Below are positions 58,785-64,000 of a stretch of DNA of 64,000 nucleotides, piece by piece (position 1 is the stretch's first letter; every line of letters begins with the position of its first letter). The stretch comes from Sinomonas gamaensis (lineage in GTDB: Bacteria > Actinomycetota > Actinomycetes > Actinomycetales > Micrococcaceae). Location of the stretch: contig NZ_SSCL01000001.1 in NCBI RefSeq assembly GCF_005876955.1, positions 62,001 through 126,000 on the forward strand, in the 5' to 3' direction. Below the pieces are notes generated by a model, which worked only from the letters and a program-made list of their open reading frames with translations, ran no database searches and was not told where the DNA came from. Both the position numbers and the translations under genes were made by a program.

Positions 58785-60574
58785 CGGACACTCTCTTCGG
58801 CGGCAGCCCGGACTCCTCCAGCTCGGCGGCCGCCCCCCAGCTTCCCCCTGCCTATCCGGAGCGCGCAGCCTGGGGCACGGCGCCCAAGCTGCGTGCCTGG
58901 CAGCAGGAGGCCCTGGACAAGTACCTCGCCCAAGCCCCGCGGGACTTCCTCGCCGTCGCAACCCCCGGCGCCGGAAAGACCACGTTCGCCCTCCGCATCG
59001 CGTCCACCCTCCTGGAGCGCGGAGTCGTGAACCGGGTGACCGTCGTGGCGCCAACGGATCACCTCAAGCGTCAGTGGGCCGACGCCGCCGCCCGGGTGGG
59101 CATCGCGATCGACCCCAACTTCAAGAACTCGGACGGCCAGCACGGGCGGGACTTCCGGGGCGTTGCGGTGACCTATGCCCAGGTGGCGAGCAAGCCCCTT
59201 CTCCACCGCGCCAAGACCGAGGCTGCGCGGACCCTCGTGATCCTTGACGAGATCCACCACGGCGGCGAATCCCTCTCGTGGGGCGACGGCCTGCGCGAGG
59301 CCTTCGACCCCGCTGTGCGGCGGCTTGCCCTCACGGGAACGCCGTTCCGGTCGGACACCTCGCCGATCCCGTTCGTGGACTACGTCGAGGACAAGGACGG
59401 CATCCGACGGTCCAAGGCCGACTACACGTACGGGTACGGTCAGGCGCTCCGCGACCACGTGGTGCGGCCCGTGATCTTCATGGCCTACTCGGGACAGATG
59501 CGGTGGCGCACGAGCGCGGGCGAGGAGATGGCCGCGTCCCTCGGCGAAGCTGCCGTGACCAAGGACGTCACCGCTCAAGCGTGGCGCACGGCTCTGAACC
59601 CCCAGGGGGAGTGGATCCCCGCAGTGCTCGCAGCGGCCGACCGTCGACTCACGGAGGTCCGGCGCACTGTGCCCGACGCGGGCGGACTCGTCATCGCCAC
59701 CGACCACGACGACGCGCGGGCCTATGCCGGCCAGCTGAAGAAGATCACCGGGCAGTCGCCCGCCATCATCCTCTCCGACGACGCGAAGGCCTCGAGCCGC
59801 ATCGAGGAGTTCTCCGAGGGCGACGCGCGCTGGATGGTCGCGGTGCGCATGGTGTCAGAAGGCGTCGACGTGCCGCGCCTTGCCGTCGGCGTCTACGCGA
59901 CCTCGACCTCGACACCTCTGTTCTTCGCGCAGGCCGTGGGGCGCTTCGTCCGTGCACGACGGCGGGGGGAGACCGCGTCCGTCTTCCTGCCTTCCGTGCC
60001 ACAGCTCACCGCGCTCGCCAACACCATGGAAGCCGAGCGCGACCACGCGCTGGATCGCCCGTCGTCGGACGAAGACGGCCTCATGGACCTCGAGGAGTCG
60101 CTGGTCGACGAAGCGAATCGGGAGGAGAAGGCCTCCGACACGCTCACGAAGGGCAAGTACGAGGCGCTCGAGTCGCAGGCCGCGTTCGACAGGGTCCTGT
60201 TCGACGGCGGCGAGTTCGGGACCGGCGGAGAGATCGGCTCGGACGAGGAGCTCGACTTCCTCGGCATCCCGGGCCTGCTGGACGCGGACCAAGTCGCGAC
60301 GCTCTTGCGGCAGCGCCAGCAGGAGCAGGTGTCGCGGCGCAGAGTGCCCAGCTCGTCGCCAGCCGGTATTCCGGACCACCGGCGGCTCATGGACCTCCGG
60401 AACGAGCTCGCCAAGAATGTGTCGGCGTGGAGCGCCCGAACGGGGACTCCCCACGGCGTGGTGCATACAAAGCTCCGCGAGACGTGCGGCGGTCCCGCCG
60501 TGGCGCAGGCGAGCGAGGAGCAGCTTCGTGCCCGGCTCAAGAAGCTCCAGGAGTGGTTCATCGGCCGCGGCTGA
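58781..60574 (+). CDS. DEAD/DEAH-box helicase (SF2)
   Basis: 597 residues. Motif I TPGAGKTT, motif II DEIH (LVILDEIHHGG), motif III LTGTPFRSD, motif V/VI MVSEGVDVPRLAVGVYATS and QAVGRFVRARR define a superfamily 2 helicase of the DEAH/RecG-like uncharacterised group common in actinobacteria. Substrate (DNA or RNA) is unknown. The C-terminal 150 residues are helical and unrelated to known accessory domains. Starts inside the MFS stop. Confidence 0.85.
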   Translation: MTDTLFGGSPDSSSSAAAPQLPPAYPERAAWGTAPKLRAWQQEALDKYLAQAPRDFLAVATPGAGKTTFALRIASTLLERGVVNRVTVVAPTDHLKRQWADAAARVGIAIDPNFKNSDGQHGRDFRGVAVTYAQVASKPLLHRAKTEAARTLVILDEIHHGGESLSWGDGLREAFDPAVRRLALTGTPFRSDTSPIPFVDYVEDKDGIRRSKADYTYGYGQALRDHVVRPVIFMAYSGQMRWRTSAGEEMAASLGEAAVTKDVTAQAWRTALNPQGEWIPAVLAAADRRLTEVRRTVPDAGGLVIATDHDDARAYAGQLKKITGQSPAIILSDDAKASSRIEEFSEGDARWMVAVRMVSEGVDVPRLAVGVYATSTSTPLFFAQAVGRFVRARRRGETASVFLPSVPQLTALANTMEAERDHALDRPSSDEDGLMDLEESLVDEANREEKASDTLTKGKYEALESQAAFDRVLFDGGEFGTGGEIGSDEELDFLGIPGLLDADQVATLLRQRQQEQVSRRRVPSSSPAGIPDHRRLMDLRNELAKNVSAWSARTGTPHGVVHTKLRETCGGPAVAQASEEQLRARLKKLQEWFIGRG

Positions 60575-60581
60575 CAGCCCT

Positions 60582-60738
60582 TACGGGGTCCCCCTCCGGT
60601 TGCGCCGTCACCTTTGCGGGGTGCGTCTCCGGTTGCGCCTTTCGCGGGGTTATTCGGCGGATTTCCGCCGCCATCGGCCAACGTGCGGCCTAGGCACACC
60701 CTGCAGAGGTGACGGCGCAAGGGGGTGGGGACCCCTTA
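60582..60738. repeat. Palindromic element between convergent genes
   Basis: Two arms of about 42 bases (60582-60623 and 60695-60738) are imperfect inverted copies of each other; they share GGGGTCCCC, TTGCGCCGTCACCT and GCGGGGTG/CACACCCTGC cores. Between them are partial direct repeats of TCCGGTTGCGCC and a small hairpin GGCGG-ATTT-CCGCC. The right arm reaches the stop codon of pncA. It may serve as a bidirectional terminator or be a small mobile palindrome. Confidence 0.75.
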
Positions 60739-61320
60739 GGCGAGGGCAACGCCCCCGGCTTCGAGCTCGCGATACGTAGGCTCGAGATCGTCGGCGATCC
60801 CGGCGCACAGTTCCTTGAGCACTCTGGTGTGGAAGCCGGCGCGAGCAGCGTCGAGGGCGGTCGCCCTCACGCAGTAGTCGGTGGCGATGCCGGCTACGTC
60901 GACGTCCGTCACCCCACGCTGGGAGAGCCACTCGCCAAGGCTCGGGGAGTCCTCAGCAGTCCCTTGCGCGTCGCCAGCTTGGGCGAGGTGCCCTTCGAAG
61001 CCGGAATAGGCGGCGGCGTACTGGCCCTTCCGGAACATCGCGTCGACGCTCGAGACGTCGAGGTTGGGGTGGAACGCGGCGCCCTGAGTCCCTGCGACAC
61101 AGTGCGGCGGCCACGAGTCCACGAAGTCGGGGGTCTCCGAGAAGTGATCGCCGGGCTTGATGTGCCAGTCCTGGGTCGTGACGATGGCGCCGTATTCCTC
61201 GCCGTGCTGCTCCACATAGTCGGTGAGGCGAGACGCGACGGCGGCTCCGCCGTCGACCGCAAGCGATCCGCCTTCGCAGAAGTCCTTCTGCACATCCACG
61301 ATGATCAGGGCCCGCTTCAT
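60736..61320 (-). CDS. pncA: Nicotinamidase (isochorismatase family)
   Basis: Deaminates nicotinamide to nicotinic acid for NAD salvage. The catalytic Asp is in VDVQKDF, the metal site in DWHIKPGDHF, and the nucleophile Cys in GIATDYCVRAT; a Lys is expected in the AMFRKGQY segment. 194 residues. ATG 61320 is 10 bases after the pncB stop, so the two genes form a salvage operon. In related bacteria this enzyme also activates pyrazinamide. Confidence 0.94.
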   Translation of the reverse strand: MKRALIIVDVQKDFCEGGSLAVDGGAAVASRLTDYVEQHGEEYGAIVTTQDWHIKPGDHFSETPDFVDSWPPHCVAGTQGAAFHPNLDVSSVDAMFRKGQYAAAYSGFEGHLAQAGDAQGTAEDSPSLGEWLSQRGVTDVDVAGIATDYCVRATALDAARAGFHTRVLKELCAGIADDLEPTYRELEAGGVALA

Positions 61321-61330
61321 GTCACCACTC

Positions 61331-62638
61331 TCAATCTTCGATGTACACGGTGGGGATGACGGCCTCGCCGCGGTGCATGCGTCGCGCGGCGGCGGGCAGC
61401 TCGGCGATGGACGCGTCGTGCCGGGCACGGGCCCGCTCGACGGCGGCGGGCCCGGTCCACCCCGGCTGGAGTTCGCCGCTGACCACGAAATGCTCAAGGA
61501 GCGGTCGGTCGTTGCTGTCGCCCTCCGGGGGATGGCCCACGCCGATCAGCTCTGCGGTGGCGACGCCGTTCTCGTCGAGACGGCGCAACGCGAATTTGCG
61601 CCCTCCCACGGTCTGCTTGTTCTTCGCCGCCTTCGCGACGGAGACGAAGCGGCCGTCGTCGTCGGTCCGGCTCACGAGCTTGTAGACCATCGAGGCGGTG
61701 GGCGCGCCGGATCCGGTCACCAGGGAGGTGCCGACGCCGTAGGAGTCGACGGGGGCGGCGGCCAGCGCGGCAATGGCGTATTCGTCGAGGTCCGACGTCA
61801 CGACGATGCGCGTGTTCACGTTGCCGAGCTCGTCGAGGAGCTGCCGCACCCAGTGAGCTTGGCCGATGAGGTCGCCCGAGTCGAGCCGGACGGCGCCCAG
61901 CTGCTCACCGGCGATGTCCACGGCCGCGCGGACGGCGGTTTCGACGTCGTACGTGTCCACCAGCAGCGAGGTGCCCGGACCCATCGAGGCGACCTGCGCC
62001 TCGAAGGCCTCGTGCTCGGTGTCGTGGAGCAGGGTGAACGAATGGGCCGCCGTGCCGACGGTCCGCAATCCGTATCGCAGGCCGGCGGCGAGGTTCGACG
62101 TGCTCGCGAAGCCGGCGACGGCGGCGGCGCGCGCCGCCGCGACGGCGGACTCTTCGTGGGTGCGGCGCGAGCCCATCTCGATGCACGGGCGGCCGTTGGC
62201 GGCGATGGTCATGCGGGACGCGGCGGAGGCGATGGCGGAGTCGTGGTTGAGCACGGACAGGAGGTAGGTCTCGAGGATGCAGGCCTCAGCGAACGTGGAC
62301 TCGACGATGAGGATCGGCGAGTTGGGGAAGTAGACCTCGCCTTCGGCGTAGCCCCAGATGTCGCCCGAGAAGCGGTAGTCGGCGAGGTAGTCGAGGGTTT
62401 CGCGGTTCACTACGCGCGTGCTCTCAAGGAAGGAAAGCTCCTCGTCCTTGAAGCGGAAGTCGGCGATCCCCTCGAGGAGTCGCCCCGTTCCGGCGACCAC
62501 GCCGTACCGCCGCCCGTCGGGCAGCCGCCGCGCGAAGACCTCGAACACCGAGCGTCTGTGCGCCGCCCCCGAGTGGAGGGAAGCTTGGAGCATCGTGAGT
62601 TCGTAATGGTCTGTGAAGAGCGACGTGCGGGGAGTCAC
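61331..62638 (-). CDS. pncB: Nicotinate phosphoribosyltransferase
   Basis: Makes nicotinate mononucleotide from nicotinic acid and PRPP, the step after PncA. 435 residues with LFTDHYELTMLQASLHSG, SRRTHEESAVAAARAAAVAGFASTSN, GSRRTHE and the PRPP-binding AVRLDSGDLI. Start GTG 62638; it is divergent from clpS with 49 bases between. Confidence 0.95.
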   Translation of the reverse strand: MTPRTSLFTDHYELTMLQASLHSGAAHRRSVFEVFARRLPDGRRYGVVAGTGRLLEGIADFRFKDEELSFLESTRVVNRETLDYLADYRFSGDIWGYAEGEVYFPNSPILIVESTFAEACILETYLLSVLNHDSAIASAASRMTIAANGRPCIEMGSRRTHEESAVAAARAAAVAGFASTSNLAAGLRYGLRTVGTAAHSFTLLHDTEHEAFEAQVASMGPGTSLLVDTYDVETAVRAAVDIAGEQLGAVRLDSGDLIGQAHWVRQLLDELGNVNTRIVVTSDLDEYAIAALAAAPVDSYGVGTSLVTGSGAPTASMVYKLVSRTDDDGRFVSVAKAAKNKQTVGGRKFALRRLDENGVATAELIGVGHPPEGDSNDRPLLEHFVVSGELQPGWTGPAAVERARARHDASIAELPAAARRMHRGEAVIPTVYIED

Positions 62639-62687
62639 GGGTTCACTCTAACCGGGGTGACGGCCGAGCCCTGCCTAGAATGGCCAC

Positions 62688-63005
62688 ATGAGCTTGAGCG
62701 TCGCCACGGAACCCACGCATGGCCTCCGCGAGCAGACGACGGCGGCAACCGACTCAGCGTCGATGGTGCCCTGGAACCTTGTCGTCTGGAACGACCCCGT
62801 CAACCTGATGAGCTACGTGAGCTACGTCTTCCAGACCTACTTCGGATACTCGGAGGAGAAGGCGGACGCGCTCATGATGCAGGTGCACACCGAGGGGCGG
62901 TCCATCGTGTCCCACGGCTCGAAGGAGACGGTGGAGCGGCAGGCCGTCGCCATGCACAACTTTGGACTTTGGGCCACGGTGGAGAGGGCTGGCGAGGATG
63001 GCTGA
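62688..63005 (+). CDS. clpS: ATP-dependent Clp protease adaptor ClpS
   Basis: Delivers N-end-rule substrates to ClpC/ClpP. The conserved NDPVNLMSYV, MMQVHTEGRS and HNFGLWATVE-type segments fit the family; length 105 is normal and the N-terminal 30 residues are disordered. ATG 62688. It overlaps the DUF2017 gene by 8 bases, a conserved actinobacterial pair. Confidence 0.95.
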   Translation: MSLSVATEPTHGLREQTTAATDSASMVPWNLVVWNDPVNLMSYVSYVFQTYFGYSEEKADALMMQVHTEGRSIVSHGSKETVERQAVAMHNFGLWATVERAGEDG

Positions 63006-63594
63006 GCCGTTCACTTATGGGCGCAAGGGGATCAGCGGACGCTTCGAAGACGCCGAGCGCGAGCTGCTCCGGGGTTTGTTCCGCGACGTCGTGGCACTCC
63101 TTGAGCCCGACGAGCAGCCGGAGGAGGACCCGCTCGCTGCCCTCGTCGGCATCACTCCCAACGCCGCCGAGCCGGAGGACCCCGCGCTGAAACGCCTCCT
63201 CCCGAACGTCTCCAAGGACGACGGCGAAGCCTCCCTGGAGTTCCGCCGCCTCACCGAGCGCTCGCTCCGGGAGAGCAAGGCTGGGGCGCTGCGGGCGGCG
63301 GCGATGGGCCTTGAGTCCAAGGACGTCCTGTTGGATGCGACGGCCGCTGCGCATTGGGCGACGGCGCTCACGGACGTCCGTCTGGTCCTCGCCGAGCGCC
63401 TGGGCATCCGTTCCGAGGAGGACGCGGAGCGCGTGCACGAGATTACGGACTGGTCTGACGTCGGGGACGACGACGTCGACGCCTACCTTGCCCTCGTCTA
63501 CAACTTCGTCACGTGGCTCCAGACGACGCTCATCGACGCGATGATGGCCGCGTATCGTGCCGAGGGCGGCCACGGGCAGGCGGACCGGGCATGA
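62998..63594 (+). CDS. DUF2017 family protein
   Basis: 198-residue soluble, acidic protein with the DUF2017 signature ([33 protein letters not shown]). Unknown function; almost always encoded between clpS and murI in actinobacteria. ATG 62998 with GAGG before it. Its stop overlaps the murI start (ATGA). Confidence 0.9.
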   Translation: MAEPFTYGRKGISGRFEDAERELLRGLFRDVVALLEPDEQPEEDPLAALVGITPNAAEPEDPALKRLLPNVSKDDGEASLEFRRLTERSLRESKAGALRAAAMGLESKDVLLDATAAAHWATALTDVRLVLAERLGIRSEEDAERVHEITDWSDVGDDDVDAYLALVYNFVTWLQTTLIDAMMAAYRAEGGHGQADRA

Positions 63595-64000
63595 CGAGTC
63601 CCCGTGCTGTGGACCCCCTGCTCGACCGGTCGGAGCGCCCGATCGGGATCTTCGACTCCGGGGTGGGTGGCCTCACGGTAGCCCGCGCGGTCATCGACCA
63701 GCTCCCGAATGAGTCGGTCCTCTACGTCGGCGACACGGCGCACGGGCCGTACGGCCCGCTTCCCATCGCGGAGGTCCGCGCCAACGCCCTCGGCGTCATG
63801 GACGAGCTTGTGGATTCGGGCGTCAAGCTCCTCACGATCGCGTGCAACTCGGCCTCCGCCGCGGTCCTTCGCGACGCGAGGGAGCGCTACACCGCGCGCT
63901 ACGGCATCCCCGTGATCGAGGTGATCCAGCCCGCGGTCCGGCGGGCCGTCGTCGCCACCCGCAACGGCCGCGTGGGCGTGATCGGGACAAGCGCAACCAT
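63591..64000 (+). CDS. murI: Glutamate racemase, 3'-truncated by window edge
   Basis: Makes D-glutamate for peptidoglycan. The 136 visible residues include the first catalytic-cysteine segment [16 protein letters not shown] and [31 protein letters not shown] and [10 protein letters not shown]. The second catalytic Cys lies beyond the window. ATG 63591 overlaps the preceding stop. Confidence 0.95.
   Translation, partial: MTSPRAVDPLLDRSERPIGIFDSGVGGLTVARAVIDQLPNESVLYVGDTAHGPYGPLPIAEVRANALGVMDELVDSGVKLLTIACNSASAAVLRDARERYTARYGIPVIEVIQPAVRRAVVATRNGRVGVIGTSAT

Noticed and set aside
61223-63190. 655-codon plus-strand frame across pncB and clpS
   Set aside because: Runs antisense to the well-supported pncB gene and has no protein-like motifs.

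Overview
The window is chromosomal DNA of a high-GC actinobacterium, most likely Micrococcaceae (Arthrobacter/Sinomonas-like). Evidence: very GC-rich third codon positions, GTG and TTG starts, tightly overlapping ATGA/GTGA gene junctions, an actinobacterial Rho with a long Ala/Arg/Glu-rich insertion, NucS instead of MutS-type repair, and the order thrC-thrB-rho-prfA-prmC-sua5-wecA-atp.

Layout. 1-2060: end of a zinc/manganese ABC importer (znuC partial, znuB) convergent with a Fur-family regulator. 2149-9397: metal-dependent hydrolase, sulfurtransferase, zinc alcohol dehydrogenase, HIT protein and the large helicase HrpA. 9398-13872: a lower-GC accessory island ending at a tRNA-Arg(CCG) gene. 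It carries a compact operon of two short Trp-rich peptides (the second only 27 codons), a CPBP intramembrane protease, an ABC ATPase, its permease and a small membrane protein, followed by a truncated trypsin-like protease, a 35-residue membrane peptide and the tail of an IS481-like transposase. 14056-17284: DUF2630 protein and a three-gene flavin electron-transfer operon (FMN-binding lipoprotein, ApbE, RnfD/FNR-like reductase). 17490-25465: MFS exporter, argS, lysA, hom, thrC, thrB (aspartate-family amino acids). 25770-30767: rho, prfA, prmC, sua5 (termination and translation). 30760-34241: two GT2 glycosyltransferases separated by an extreme poly-C/G tract, then a WecA/TagO-like lipid-carrier transferase (cell-envelope glycan). 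34341-42216: the full F1Fo ATP synthase operon with two small membrane proteins in front. 42226-46538: DUF2550 protein, a membrane esterase and an MprF-like DUF2156 protein. 46641-56998: cspA, nagA, nucS, a zinc-binding small protein, alpha/beta hydrolase, AI-2E family exporter, an unknown secreted/membrane protein, a cysteine-less thioredoxin/TPR protein and an ABC exporter. 57047-64000: DUF3039, MFS, DEAD/DEAH helicase, pncA, pncB, clpS, DUF2017 and the start of murI.

Most of the window is conserved core genome. The part that looks novel is the island at 9.4-13.9 kb: secreted cationic Trp-rich peptide, a second aromatic peptide starting at the very next codon, a CPBP protease and an ABC exporter in one translationally coupled operon. 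This is the architecture of a bacteriocin-like production and self-protection locus. That function is an inference; no known bacteriocin family was recognised.
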